This document shows, one piece after another, positions 10,790-22,125 of a DNA stretch of 64,000 bases. Origin of the DNA: Gari tellinella. Taxonomy: Eukaryota > Mollusca > Bivalvia > Cardiida > Psammobiidae. The stretch's first letter is position 1; each line of letters opens with the position of its first letter. A model generated the notes under the pieces. It was not told where the DNA came from. It was given only the letters and a program-made list of their open reading frames with translations, and did not search any database. The DNA lies in assembly GCA_922989275.2 (NCBI GenBank), contig OV277861.1:46167623-46231622 (forward strand), read 5' to 3'. The translations under genes were made by a program, and so were the position numbers.

Positions 10790-10971
10790 TACAGTCGGAC
10801 TCGTTTAACTCGAACTATCCGTTAGTTCGACATATGAACTGCATTATTTCATGCTCGGTTAAGCCGAACATACCCATATTTCAAAGTTAAAACGTGGCTA
10901 AATCACGTTTTAATTTTGAAATACGGGTATGTTTGACAAAATCGACTTAGAAATATCTAAGTTCGACTGTA
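10790..10971. repeat. Family E element, 182 bp
   Basis: Ends TACAGTCGGACTCG and AAGTTCGACTGTA, with the same TTCGACATATGAACTGC and AAAGTTAAAACGTGGC modules as 1908-2091. Confidence 0.85.
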
Positions 10972-11132
10972 CTTGGATAAAATAACGTGTAACAAAACGG
11001 GGACATTAAAAAAATATATTATGAAATCTTTAGTTTATGGGTTTTTAATCGTTTATTGTTTGTAATGATACAGAAGGTGCAAAAAAATGAAATAACTTTA
11101 GTACTGGTTTCCAGTTCACCTTACCCCACACA

Positions 11133-11401
11133 TTAACCCATTTGTGCCCACGATCCCTCATGAGACATAGACAGTGTAGACCCTATTTGTGCCCACGATC
11201 CCATATATGGGACATAGGAAAACAGCGTAGACTCTGATCAGACGCCGCATTATGCGGCGTCTGATCAGTCTTCAGTTTGCTGATAGGAATTTCAATATAA
11301 AACAAAATAAAAAGGAAAACTTTGACCAGGCATCCCTTTGATAAAAATGGACTAATCCAATATATAAACATGGGAGAATCCACTGGGTATAAATGGGTTA
11401 A
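11133..11401. repeat. Family G element with duplicated left end
   Basis: TTAACCCATTTGTGCCC left and AAATGGGTTAA right. The first ~53 bp (through GTGTAGACCC) are repeated from ATTTGTGCCCACGATCCC onward. The hairpin core has arms GACTCTGATCAGACGCCGC / GCGGCGTCTGATC around ATTAT. Confidence 0.85.
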
Positions 11402-11546
11402 GCTGTACAGACAGAAAGTGGTTTTCACCGTCAGTTTCATCAATTCATATGTCTACTACAAAATAAACCCTTCATAACTCTTTCTTGATAGAATCACATT
11501 GATCATCCAAAACAGTGCGCTATGAAGTCTTTACTACCGATTGTAT

Positions 11547-11776
11547 TTAACCTTATTTCCTACAGGAGCGCCTTTTAGCGCATTTAATTTGTTCATCCGC
11601 CGAAGAAAGTAGTTCCAATTTATACAGTCATAAACCTGAATCACAGGAAATAGTTTCTGTATCCTAGGAGATGCTTGCTTAAAGCAGGCTAAAGGCGCAT
11701 TCTGCTTTACTTTCAATCTGTTTTAAGCAACCATATGCATTCCATATTGAAAACAGGCTATGTGGTAAAGGGTTAA
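11547..11776. repeat. Family C element, core partly deleted
   Basis: TTAACCTTATTTCC left, GGTAAAGGGTTAA right. Only the right arm of the central hairpin is intact (GGCGCATTCTGCTTTACTTT). Confidence 0.8.
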
Positions 11777-11789
11777 GACAAACAAATTG

Positions 11790-11885
11790 TAGCTTAAACG
11801 ACTCACGTGGTCAACGTAAAGCAGATGCCATACAGGAGCTTTCTGCTTTACTTGTGTACTGTTTTAAGCTGTCACTTACCTAAAT
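11790..11885. repeat. Family D hairpin core, degenerate
   Basis: GTAAAGCAGATGCC faces GAGCTTTCTGCTTTAC; outer pairs GACTCACGTGG and GCTGTCACTT are decayed. Confidence 0.6.
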
Positions 11886-11999
11886 CTTTTGAAATTTTAG
11901 TTGTAAGGAAATGGGCACAGGCGGTGATCTATGTAGCGAGTTATTGCGTTATAGTGTCTGGTTTTTATGACATACTCTTTTAAAAGTGAATATATACAT

Positions 12000-12420
12000 G
12001 CACTGTCATGACGTCATCTGCTTTAAACATTGTCGTCTGCTTTTATATCTCAAACTTCTAGAACGTTTTGAGGATTTTGACGTAAGCAATATTGAGATGA
12101 GCTTTAAACAGTTGGGATCCAGACGTCGCATCATGCTGCATCTGATCAGGAGCTAAACTGTTTGCAAATAGCTCTTGTCAGGGCTCCAGATAAGAGGGTG
12201 TTCATTGAACAAATCAAACAGTTTTTCACTCATTTCAGCACCAAATCCTATGGTGTTACTATTCATTAGAATCGTCTCTTTTAGACGATTCTAATGAGTA
12301 TTGACACCATAGGGTTTAATGCGGAAATAAAGATTTTAGTTTTTGAAATACGTCTCTTATCTGGAGCCCTGTCTTGTACCTGATGTAAAGACTTGAAGCG
12401 GTTAGCTTGATATAAGTCAA
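12000..12420. repeat. Family A element split by a family F insertion
   Basis: Left part holds GTCATCTGC and GTCGTCTGCTTTTAT and a decayed hairpin ending AAACTGTTTGCAAATAGC. The family F copy at 12179-12372 follows, and the degraded right end (GACTTGAAGCGGTTAGC) lies beyond it. Confidence 0.6.
12179..12372. repeat. Family F element, 194 bp, with 6-bp duplication
   Basis: Ends CAGGGCTCCAGATAAG and CTTATCTGGAGCCCTG. Centre: ATTAGAATCGTCTC facing GACGATTCTAAT. TCTTGT flanks both ends directly, a likely 6-bp target duplication. Confidence 0.88.
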
Positions 12421-12612
12421 CCTTGTGTGGATGTAGGACGAAACGTATTATATTCACTTATTTAAGTCTCATTCATATACACACATTGAATGCACATCAT
12501 TATTTGAAAACCTTTACAATTAGTACATGACCATTCATTATTTGAATTATAAGAGACGTAAGCAGAAAGCTCAACATATAAATAGGTGTATGTGTATGTG
12601 TGTGTTTTAAAA

Positions 12613-12850
12613 TTAACCCTTTGCCCCATAGCCTGTTTTGTAGCTTTTAAAATAGGTGACTTTTTGAAGCAGGTTGAAAATAAAGCAGAATGAGCCCTAA
12701 GGCGCATTCTGCTTTACTTTCAGCTACCACCTACTAGAATTCAGAAAATATTCCTTTAGATACATATTTATGACCGTATAGCTTGGAATTATTTTCTTCC
12801 GCGGGGATTAAAAGGAATGCGTTAAAAGGCGCGTCTTTAAGATAAAGTGA
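12613..12850. repeat. Family C element, right end decayed
   Basis: TTAACCCTTTGCCCCATAGC left. The core AAAGCAGAATGAGCC faces GGCGCATTCTGCTTT. The right end is only approximate. Confidence 0.75.
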
Positions 12851-13264
12851 TCCTCCCCACCCAATATATTTTGAGAAAGCTTTGAATTTATAATGTTTCT
12901 TCCTCGCACAGAAACTTTTCCTACCACATTCATAGCTGTGGTTTATTGTTTTCCGTTCGGACATCTCCGTCAAAATCCGCAAATTGGACGGAAATGGGCG
13001 AAGTGTTCCGTATTTTTACCTTTACTTTACGCAGCGACTTAGAAAGTAATATACGCCAGATGTAATAACCGCAACTGACAAACAGTAAATCATGACAATA
13101 ACAGTAAAAAGGTGTCAGTTACAAGATAAGAGATCAGCTGTACCTATTTTACAAAAATGTAAAAATTTCGAAATATGTTTTTATATTATTATATGTAGGA
13201 CGACAAAACAGTGAATCCTGTAGTTTGCGACATTCAAAAAGAAGACATAGGGAATTGTTTTATA

Positions 13265-13350
13265 CAGGTGGCTACTTAATGAATGATATAAATAATGCAG
13301 AAAGCTCCTATAGGAGCTTTCTGTATTCTATCCTGCATTAAATACTCTCC
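13265..13350. repeat. Family D-type hairpin
   Basis: AATGCAGAAAGCTCCTATAG faces GGAGCTTTCTGTATTC; flanked by ACAGGTGGCTACTTAA. Confidence 0.75.
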
Positions 13351-13574
13351 GGTCTTAAGAGAACCTTAAATCACTTTAGGATTGGTCGCTAAACACAGGA
13401 ATGAATAATAATGAATATATTACCAGGAAGCCGACACCTTAATACATAAATCTGGGAGTGGTAGAGTCTTATTTAGTATCAAAATAAACCATAGATGTGT
13501 TACGAAAGGGGTAATATTACAGCCTGAGAAAAAACCAAACTGCTCTATCCCCCTTCCCCCAAGCGTTTCAGACA

Positions 13575-13665
13575 TGAGTTACATGACAATACTTAAAGCA
13601 AGACAAACGTAAAGCTGAAAGCTCCTTAAGGAACTTCCTGTTCTGTGTCTTTCTTGCTTTCAGCT
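13575..13665. repeat. Family D-type hairpin, imperfect
   Basis: CTTAAAGCAAGACAAACGTA and GCTGAAAGCTCCTTAAGG face an imperfect complement ending CTTTCTTGCTTTCAGC. Confidence 0.65.
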
Positions 13666-13674
13666 CTACCAATT

Positions 13675-13822
13675 GTACCAAACAGCACCCACCAGGAGCC
13701 CTCTGCAAAGGGTCTTCATTTTTTTAATATATATGTCAAATGCAGAGGACAAATGTACTTTTCACAGGCACAGTTTTTTTATGACGAGTATACTCGACGC
13801 TAGGGTTGAATGTGTTGAGAAT
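13675..13822. repeat. Degenerate family H right half
   Basis: Contains CCAGGAGCCCTCTGC, a CTTTTCACAGGCACAG segment and GACGAGTATACTCG followed by CTAGGGTTGAATG, as in the right end of 17590-17839. Confidence 0.6.
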
Positions 13823-14243
13823 ATATAACCTATTTAAGTCTGTGCTGTCCCAGTTTTCTCTCAGTTTGCTAGTTAAGGAAGAATCGCCATAGTATAGTGT
13901 TGCATATAATAAAGAGAGAAGTTGTTTAAAAGGATTTCTTTGTTGTGTCGAATGTCTCGTCTCGGTATTCTCAAATTCAGTTGGCAATTTTACTAGACTT
14001 TCCTGCTTGTTATTACAATCGTACAATTGGTCCCCGCGTTCCTTTATATCTTCATTCGGCTGGCATCGATTCGTAATCGTTTAGCAGTTAGCACGAAATA
14101 GGCTATTTTTTATGATATCAGTTTCAATCAGAGCCAGTGAATAGAGTGCAGTGATTGAAGTTTGGTATAATTAAAGTTCGATTATTGCGTGTATTCTCTG
14201 CATTTAGGCCTTAGTACATTACTCGCGAATTTGTGAAAACTCA

Positions 14244-14305
14244 AACAATATGGATTCAGATGAGACGCCGAGTAAATCGGCGTCTTATCTAAATCCAGAT
14301 TGTTT
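14244..14305. repeat. Family A hairpin (GATGAGACGCC arm type)
   Basis: ATTCAGATGAGACGCCGA faces TCGGCGTCTTATCTAAATCC around a short AT loop. Confidence 0.7.
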
Positions 14306-14601
14306 GATTCTATAATTTGTTTAAAGAAATGGGCAGATACATAATCTCTACGAATAACAGCAGATTGCGAATGGGGGCAGATGAAAAACTGTCATGCGGA
14401 TATTGTAAGTATTTATTAAGAACACACATTATTTATAGTCACACGTAGTGCGTGCGTGTTATGCACATTTCTCAAGTCCTTATAGAAAACTTCCGGCAAG
14501 ACATGACAGTTGTTAACCTTTATTTTCGTCTGCAACACATTTTTGTCCGCAAATATTTTCAGGGTTTTATCTCCCATTTGTTTTCATGAAAGTAGTATTT
14601 C

Positions 14602-14668
14602 AATGTGAAGCAGTTTGGATGTAGATGAGACGCCGATTTACAATGCGTCTCATCTGGATCCAAACTGT
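14602..14668. repeat. Family A hairpin
   Basis: AGCAGTTTGGATGTAGATGA faces TCATCTGGATCCAAACTGTT. GTCGTCTGC follows at about 14720. Confidence 0.7.
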
Positions 14669-14805
14669 TTACAAAATATTTAACACTTTCTCTGGTAGCG
14701 TGTGGAAGTTTAACTTTTATTGTCGTCTGCTTAAAATATTTCGTTTGCAAAATAAATAATAATTAATTTTGATATCTTTTAAAGTTGAAAATATTAATAC
14801 GAGTA

Positions 14806-14873
14806 GCAAACCGCTTGAATTCAGATCAGAAGCCGCGTTACGCGGCGTCTGATCTGAATCCATGCTGTTTGCT
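14806..14873. repeat. Family A hairpin
   Basis: CAAACCGCTTGAATTCAGAT pairs with ATCTGAATCCATGCTGTTTG; the inner arms are CCGCG / CGCGG. Confidence 0.75.
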
Positions 14874-15028
14874 AATATTAGCCAAGTGGCGTTTTGCATG
14901 ATAAAGTTTAACTAAGTGGTTTACATAAACATAATGGATATTTAGTTATTGATTGTAAGTGTAATCATAACCATTTCCCTGTTTTGTGAATTGGACGGGT
15001 TAACAATGGATTGTCTGTCTCCCTGTAA

Positions 15029-15260
15029 TACAGTGGAGAATATGTTATTCTTTCCCGTTTAAACGCAAACGAAACGCAAACGCAAAGCACTAAAACGTAG
15101 AAAAGTACAACTTTTGGACAATTCTAATAATTCATTTTTTATCTTGGTGGCAAACAGTTTGGAGCCTGATCAGACGCCGGGCTCCAAACTGTTTGTAATT
15201 GAAATAATACTTTTAGCGTTAACGCGTTTATTGGGAAAGAATAACGTTTTCTTCACTGTA
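15029..15260. repeat. Family B element with half-deleted core
   Basis: TACAGTGGAGAATATG left and TTCTTCACTGTA right, reverse orientation. The hairpin has lost its apical right arm: GATCAGACGCCGG runs straight into GCTCCAAACTGTTTG. Confidence 0.88.
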
Positions 15261-15417
15261 TTAACTCGTTTCGACACTAAGTTACTCTTGTGGGTTTAGT
15301 TACCAAACCTCGAACCAGTCTCCTTGGGATTCGGAGTAGCTTAATAAATACTGCTTTAAATGTTTGCAAATGTAATGAGTATATTTAAAACAGGCCCATG
15401 GTGTTGAACGAGTTTAC

Positions 15418-15671
15418 CCATTCACTGCCGTACCCCGAGTACAATACTTATTTGGCACCAATTTCAATATTTCTTAAGTCTTAATACTTAAAATAAAATT
15501 TGAAAAATGAAAACAGTTTTACTTTCAGCCTGCTTTAAGCTATCATCTGATAGAATATAGAAAATATTTCTTTTGCTACATATTCCTGACTGTATAAATT
15601 GAAACTATTTCCTTCAGTAGAGGAATAAATTAAAGTCGTAAAAAGGCGTATTTATGGGATAATGGGTTAAA
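15418..15671. repeat. Chimeric element: family A left, family C right
   Basis: The left part (TTTACCCATTCACTGCC to TTTGAAAAATGAAAACAG) is family A without its hairpin. It changes at TTTTACTTTCAGCCTGC to the right half of family C, ending GGGATAATGGGTTAA. The join falls at a short GAAA.CAG-like stretch. Confidence 0.75.
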
Positions 15672-16129
15672 ATGTGCAGCTAGGGCGTTAGAGGTTAAAG
15701 AAAAGTAATTTAGCACGTAAACCCGGGGCTAAAGAAAAGTAATTTAGCACAGAAACCCAGAGAAATGATTGTCTATTGAAGAAACCGCGGCCTCATTTCC
15801 CGGCGTTTGTTCACGAGCTACATTGGGATGCTATTGATCGATATCATATAGGAGATGGGTTTGCTAATATTGCAGAAAACAGGTTATGGAATCGATCGTG
15901 CTGCTTCATTAGACTAGGGAATAATCTACATTTTCTGCTGGGGAAATATTAGATACCGTACAGTCTCTAAACAACCGACAAGATGCTTTTCTTTCCCTTT
16001 AAGGCCTTTCGCTACCGGAAGTCGGTCTTGCGGGCGAGCGGATATGCGTCTGGACGACACAGGCTTTTTTCGTACGTGTTTATACTAGAAAATTTATATA
16101 AAGGAAATGTTGATATAAATTAGTATAAT
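15672..16129. other. Stretch without recognised feature
   Basis: A short direct repeat (AAAGAAAAGTAATTTAGCAC) occurs twice at about 15699-15750. Nothing else seen. Confidence 0.4.
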
Positions 16130-16215
16130 CCTTCATAGCGCAGTTAGTATAGTGGTTGACTATAGTGGTTGACTAGCAATCCAAAGGTCATAGGTTCGAG
16201 ACCCATCCGATCCAA
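16130..16215 (+). pseudogene. tRNA-like relic with 13-bp internal duplication
   Basis: TAGCGCAGTTAGTATAGTGG resembles a Pol III A box and GGTTCGAGACC a B box. TATAGTGGTTGAC is present twice in tandem (16148-16160 and 16161-16173), which would break the D-arm/anticodon spacing. The 3' end CCGATCC has no matching 5' acceptor strand. A T-run follows at about 16220. It may be a dead tRNA gene or the head of a tRNA-derived SINE. Confidence 0.6.
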
Positions 16216-17050
16216 ATATTTTTTTTAGTGTCCGATTTATTGACTTGTCAATCCATAACGCAGTAATCAAGAGACATGTTATGTTTAGTCTTCGTTGATT
16301 AGTACTAGTGATGTTTACGGTCCAAGTATATGTCCACTTACCAGTACGTTTTAGTTTAATGACTTACAAGTCAATTAAATCGGTATACATGTAAACGATT
16401 TGATCGAACTATAAAGCCACACCTTGAAGCTTATCAATACGCTAACCTTTTCAAGATCGATATTGCCCATTATAATTATGTTCAAACAATATAATAAACC
16501 TTGTATGCAAGTCCATGAATAAATAATAATGCATTTTAATGACACAGTTTTAATTCTAAGGTAGGTAACTGTATCTAAACAACAAATATCCCACATTTTA
16601 ATAAGAAAATATGTTATTACAACAAATCCTGACTGTAATATTTTCTAATTTTTTCAGACTGACTAGTTCATCAACCATATATTTGAATAAAATGAAAACA
16701 AATATACATTGAATGAGTCAGTTTTTTGTAATTCAATATTTTAGCATTTTGCAAAATTTAAATAGCTGATAACATCTTTCTGAACATCTTTATTCAAAAT
16801 GTTTTTAGCTTTTCTTGTAATGAATGTTGTGGACTACTTATTGGGCGAGAATTATAGTCATTAGCTTTATTCATTTTTAAGAAAAATAAAATCATCAAAA
16901 TTCTAGGTTTTTGTCAGAAAAAAGACCTTAAAGACAAACCACACGATAAATTTTGCCTATATTTACACACCTTGTTTCTTAGGCTATTATCATTCTTCAT
17001 GACAATTTTCATAACAATCGTATGGAAACTACGCGCATATGCGAAGTACC
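16216..17050. other. AT-rich stretch without recognised feature
   Basis: About 800 bp free of the fold-back families that fill the rest of the window. No exon-like frame is apparent. Confidence 0.5.
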
Positions 17051-17195
17051 TTAACCTATTAGATCTATCCCATAGCCTTTTTCTAGTTTTGAAAATAGGG
17101 GACCACTTAAAGTAGGTTGAAAGTAAAGCAGAACGCGCCTTATGGCGCATTCTGCCTTACTTTCAGCCTGCTTTAAGCTAAATGTCCCCTGATAT
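17051..17195. repeat. Family C left half
   Basis: TTAACCTATTAGATC, CCCATAGCC and the near-perfect core AAAGCAGAACGCGCCTTATG / GGCGCATTCTGCC. The right half is missing; a family E fragment follows. Confidence 0.7.
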
Positions 17196-17236
17196 GTAAC
17201 TTTGAATAAACAGCAGACGGCCATTTTTAAAAAGGT

Positions 17237-17362
17237 CTCGCGTTTTAACTTGGAACTACAGGTATGTTCGCCTGAACCGAACATGAAATAATGTAATTCA
17301 TGTTTTGAAATATCGGTTAGTTCGAGTTAAGTGAGTTCGAGATATCGAAGTTCTACTGCAGT
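17237..17362. repeat. Family E right half
   Basis: From CGTTTTAACTTGGAAC through GAACATGAAATAATG to GAGTTCGAGATATCGAAG, reverse sense of 1908-2091. Confidence 0.7.
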
Positions 17363-17589
17363 TTATTGGTTCGCCTTTATTGTCACCAATCTCTGAATGC
17401 TGGTAACGAAGAGATTATTAACTGCAAACAACTGTACTTTTAAAGCAATTTGCATCACGGCACTCTCAATGGGATATTTGCTTTTTGACAATTTCAAATA
17501 CGGCACATGAGCCCCGCCCTTTCAGAAGAAATAGAACATATTTGAACAAATAATTGGAAATGACTTTTCACAATTTAATGTTGAAAGGG

Positions 17590-17839
17590 TTAACTCATTC
17601 ACCCCTGAAACATTTAATAGACAATTCCAATTTCAAAATAAGTCTAGTCAATTTGGACTAATAAGGGTTGATTTTAAATATATATTTCAAAATTACAAAC
17701 AGTGTAGATCTTGATCAGAGGGCTCCTTAAGGAGCCCCCTGATCAGGGTCTACACTGTTTACATGGACCAAGCATAATCCTCACTGGTATACTGTTTGTA
17801 AATGACGAATATAATCGTCGCTAGGGTTGATTTTGTTAA
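17590..17839. repeat. Family H TTAA-bounded element, 250 bp
   Basis: TTAACTCATTCACCCC left; CTAGGGTTGATTTTGTTAA right. Core arms GTAGATCTTGATCAGAGGGC and CCCTGATCAGGGTCTAC around a TTAA centre. Confidence 0.85.
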
Positions 17840-18344
17840 AGCAATCGCTCGCAACTATGTCAATGAAAGACACAGGAACACTGTCTGACCTCAGTTTTGT
17901 ACCTGTCCTTCAAGAAATTTACAGCGATGTTGTCTATATCAAATTATTTTTGCGAAAAGAAACCTGCACTTTATCATATTGTCTTTGTGCATGTATTTGA
18001 TCACAGAGGCAAATGATTGGATCTACATCAGGCCCTAAGTCTATGGGGCCTGAACTGAATGCAAATGCTTGTACTATTATTTCCCCTTCCAAAGGTTTAT
18101 TACCTACTTAACTCTACAAATTTGAAATCAGCATTGAAAGTTAAATTCAAATCAGTGCGTACTATTCAGTATTGCCTATTGAATTGGATTTTTTTAATTC
18201 CGCTTTTTTTGTACTTTCAAGTGTACTTGAAGTGTTCAATTACGTCATCATCACGCCAGTGCGAGAACTAAATGTTTGATTTGATTTTCGATGCTTTATG
18301 CAGATGGTCGCCTGAAGTAGCTCTCTTATACTTGTTCTTGCTTT

Positions 18345-18806
18345 AACTCTTTGCATACTGGGTATTTTTTTCGTCTGCAACATTTGTCGTCTGCTACTGT
18401 TCTACAATAAGCATTTTCAAAATTTCTTTTTAAATTCAGGATCAGAAGGGCAAACAGTTTGGATCCTAATGTCTCATCTGGATTCAAACTGTTTGCAAAG
18501 GCAATGGAAGTGATGGATATATCCACCGCTACAGTGGAGAATGTGTTATTCTTTCCCAATAAACGCGTTTACGCTAAAACTATTATTTGCAGTGCAAACA
18601 GTTTGGAGCCAGATCAGACGCCGGGTAACCCGGCGTCTGATCAGGCTCCAAACTGTTTGCCACCAAGATAAACATGAATTATCAGAATTGTCCAAAAGTT
18701 GTTCTTTTCTACGTTTTAGCGCTTTGCGTTTGCGTACGTTTGCGTTTAAACGGGAAAGAATAACAGATTCTCCACTGTACATCCACCGCTAGCATGCAAA
18801 GAGTTA
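18345..18806. repeat. Family A2 element carrying a nested family B copy
   Basis: Left end AACTCTTTGCATACTGGG, right end TAGCATGCAAAGAGTTAA, so the outer element spans both sides of the B copy. Its own hairpin (18450-18500) is shortened. ATCCACCGCTA occurs identically at 18521-18531 and 18781-18791, on either side of the insert. Confidence 0.75.
18530..18779. repeat. Family B element, 250 bp, nested
   Basis: TACAGTGGAGAATGTG to GATTCTCCACTGTA; nearly the same as 9408-9657 and 10059-10308 in the same orientation. Confidence 0.92.
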
Positions 18807-19370
18807 AGGTAGAATATCCCTAATATAATCGGGTCATTGTATATCAATATCTGTACTGTATCATGGTGCCTAATACTAATAATAATAATAACGACTTAAT
18901 TGCATGTGGATTACATATTTGGTATCAAACAAACCAATTTTCAATATGGCCCACAACAAACATTAACATATATACAACATGAATCATAGTATGAGCGTCC
19001 ATTCTTCCAACTAATGGTACGTACCGAATAATGACCAAGCAGCAGTCACTATTCTTTGACACCATCAAAAATATTTCTTCAAATTTCAAGTTTTATATCT
19101 TCAATAACGCAGTTCACAATTAACTGGCTTCTTTTTTCAACAGAAGCATACGTTTCAATATTCAAATGGAAAGAGGATAAGGGTAATTATCACAGTAGTA
19201 GAATATATTATACAAAATGTCCACAAAGAGAGCATTGTCGTAAAATATAGGAAAATTACCATCATTCTAAAAAGGACCATTTTAGAGAGTACACCAAAGT
19301 CCCCATTTACGACCACAAAGAAACACTATGGTAATATTTTTTACTGAAAATGCAGATAGAATAAATGAGA
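18807..19370. other. Stretch without recognised feature
   Basis: Contains a short AAT run near 18880. No coding or fold-back structure noted. Confidence 0.4.
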
Positions 19371-19560
19371 GCTCGAAATAAGGGGATTATTTAAAAAATA
19401 AAATTTTCATTTCTGCATTAAATCCTATGGTGTTACTACTCATTAGAATCGTCTCTTCGAGACGATTCTAATGAGTTGTTACACCATAGGATTTGGTGCT
19501 GAAATGAGTGCGCGAGAAACTGTTGTATTTGTTCAGTCTCCCTTTTATCTGGGGTCCTGA
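19371..19560. repeat. Family F element, left end decayed
   Basis: Centre ATTAGAATCGTCTCTTCGAG / GACGATTCTAATGAG is perfect, flanked by CCTATGGTGTTACTACT and TTGTTACACCATAGGAT. Right end TTTATCTGGGGTCCTG. Confidence 0.82.
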
Positions 19561-19924
19561 CAACTCAGAGAATTATTAATTGCAGACGATAGTTTTAGCA
19601 GACGATAATAATATAGCAAGAGCTAAGGGCGTGTGACTGTGTGTTATTGTCAATATCGTCTGACACTTGCTTGACGTTAACACCATGGCTAATGTTCCTG
19701 AACTCATGAATAATTATACGAAATGGAGATTAACAGGCAGTTGATAATGAATAATACAACCCTACATAACTAGTCTTTAACATATACATATAGATCTAGA
19801 TTTCTGTCGTTGAATCACATGGACAAATAGTTCATCATAGAATATGCGTAGTAATATGTATAGTTGGCGAAATAGGTTAGTTGTCTCCGAGGTCGAGACA
19901 TCCAGAGGGATAATTTTAGAAACA

Positions 19925-20050
19925 AGAGCATTTTAGTTGAGTTTGAGATCGTGTTCAAACTTTTGATCAAATCTGACCGAACATGCTAAAATCTGACCTA
20001 TCAAAAGCTTGAGAATTATCCCAAACTCAACCCCAACGCTTTAATAGCAT
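19925..20050. repeat. Family K fold-back
   Basis: AGTTGAGTTTGAGATCGTGT pairs with AATTATCCCAAACTCAACC; inner arms CTTTTGATCAAATCTGA / TCTGACCTATCAAAAG. Relative at 60706-60830. Confidence 0.7.
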
Positions 20051-20357
20051 GAACTCAGATGACCCTCTCTTGTTGTTCATTGCTAGATCTATATCTAGGC
20101 ATAAACGGGTTTATTCGCCCAAGTGACTTGATTTAGCATCGAACCCACGAAATATTGTTTCATGACACTATGCTATTGCGTCTGGGCTATCTAAACGATC
20201 AATACATATAGATATACATGCAGTTTAAAGATTGTCTTACTTTCTTTCGCCAAGAACGGTAACTAAGGAGTGGGCAACTAAAGCATTTGGTTATTAATTA
20301 GAATTGGCATGTTAAGCTACTCTTAGCATGATAGCTCCGAACTCGTGCTTACCTTTG

Positions 20358-20422
20358 CAAACAGTTTGAATCCAGATGAAACGCCGAGTAACTCGGCGTT
20401 TCATCTGGATCCAAACTGTTTG
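20358..20422. repeat. Family A2 hairpin, GATGAAACGCC arm type
   Basis: 31-bp arms around TAA with one mismatch. The arm reads GATGAAACGCC and its partner GGCGTTTCATC, so both sides carry the same two changes from the usual GATCAGACGCC. Confidence 0.88.
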
Positions 20423-21014
20423 ACACTCTGATCTTAGTTTGATATATTTTTAAAAAATATATAATTATCTTTTGTAATACAATATAGAAGCAGACGACAG
20501 TATAACATTTCATTAATAGAGTTCAATCTGAAGGGAAATAGGAATGTCTGATTTGACATTTTGCCATCGAGGTTATGTTTTCATTACAAATGCTAACCTT
20601 ATAACAAGTTTGCAATATCGATTTCTCATTGTGATTCAAACCGATCGCTTCTTATGAATGGACCTTTGGAACAATTAAACCACTGAGTCAGTCGAACATG
20701 ATATTCTACTAGTGTTTACTATTTTGGAAACAGTTCACCATGTCAAAATAAATGACAACGTTTCTGTAATTAAGTGCAGTAAAATTCCACAATTAGTTAT
20801 TTAATTAGTAATTATTACTAATTATCGATGTTACATGCATATGCTCAGTAAAAAAAGTATAGAAGCTCATACACGGCCTTTCTGTTTAGGGTCTGCACTA
20901 TTTGTCATTTTTGCAATAAACATGTAGCGTAAAAGCAACTCTAAATAGTAAAGTCATAGGCTAGACTTCAGTTGAAAATGAAACTGTCCATTTGATATTC
21001 AAGTGGTCAATGGC
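20423..21014. other. Stretch without recognised feature
   Basis: One GCAGACGACAGTAT motif follows the preceding hairpin; otherwise AT-rich sequence with no identified structure. Confidence 0.4.
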
Positions 21015-21261
21015 TTAATACTTTCGCTGCCAAGTTTTATCGTCTGCTTTTACAATATTGCCGCTACAATATCTTGTACATTAGTAGTGACGTCTGCAAT
21101 ATTTTCTAAGTCGGTTTTAGGGCTGTTTTGACTGAAGAAATGTTGAAACGACTGTCAAACAGGTTTTGATCCTGTTTTAAAGCCACGTTACGTGGTGTCT
21201 GGTCAGGATTCAAACTGTTTGCAAAGTCGCGTTATGGCGCCATTGGCAATGAAAGAGTTAA
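21015..21261. repeat. Family A3 element, reverse orientation
   Basis: TTAATACTTTCGCTGCC left; GGCAATGAAAGAGTTAA right. CGTCTGC motifs at 21050 and 21090. Imperfect core with CCACGTTACGTGG at the apex. Confidence 0.8.
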
Positions 21262-21973
21262 GCAATGAGCGTGTTTAGGAATATCGTAATAGTCTTGCTT
21301 TCTCCAGGGAGTATTCTCTGGCTAAGGGGTTGGACTGCATACGCATTCGTATCTTTTATCCCCTCCCCAATCGTCAGCTCGTCTGCTTTGAAATTGTAGT
21401 CTGCAACGTTAGTTAAATTAGGTTTTAAACATTTTAAAATCCAAGACTTAAATTTGGATGTCGAACAGTTTTAATTCATAACAAACACAGAGTTCCCGGC
21501 GACTGATTAGAATGTTAACTGTTTAAAACTATCATTCAAGCCTCGGTGGACGGGCTATAAGCGTTTTAACATTGAACTCTGGTCTTTTTGTCTGCAATGT
21601 CTTTGGGTAAACAATTTAGTCCTTCGACGTGTGTCAGTTTGGTTTGTTAAATTGCAAAATAAACTTTGTGCTTCGAAGCACATAGGGACAATTGTGTTTG
21701 TATTTGATCACTGAACAAAAAGCTTCGTTATCTCAAGTGACTATGACTGACCTTTAAAAGCATAGGACGCCGAATTAGTTTTTGTTTTAAACACGTTGTT
21801 TCGAAATTTAGATAATTCGGTCGTTTTCAATTGAAGAAACATCGAATAAACTTTCAAACAGATTGGATCCTTATTAGACACCAAGAACGGTGCTCAGACT
21901 GTTTGTAAACACATGGCACATTCAGGTCCCGCCGAATAAGTTATGAGAGCACTATTACCGTGGAATAGTTCTA

Positions 21974-22125
21974 TACAGTGCCCCCTCCCTACAACCACCG
22001 CGTTACGCGGCGTCTGATCTGGATTCAAGTTGTTTGCAAATTGTCCCCCCTATACCGACTCCCTCCGAACAACGCACACACGTTTTGTCTCCCATCGGAG
22101 GTCGTTGTAGAGAGGGAGCGCTGTA
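21974..22125. repeat. Family I element, internally deleted
   Basis: TACAGTGCCCCCTCCCTACA left and TAGAGAGGGAGCGCTGTA right. Only the right arm of the hairpin remains (ACCGCGTTACGCGG onward). Confidence 0.85.
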
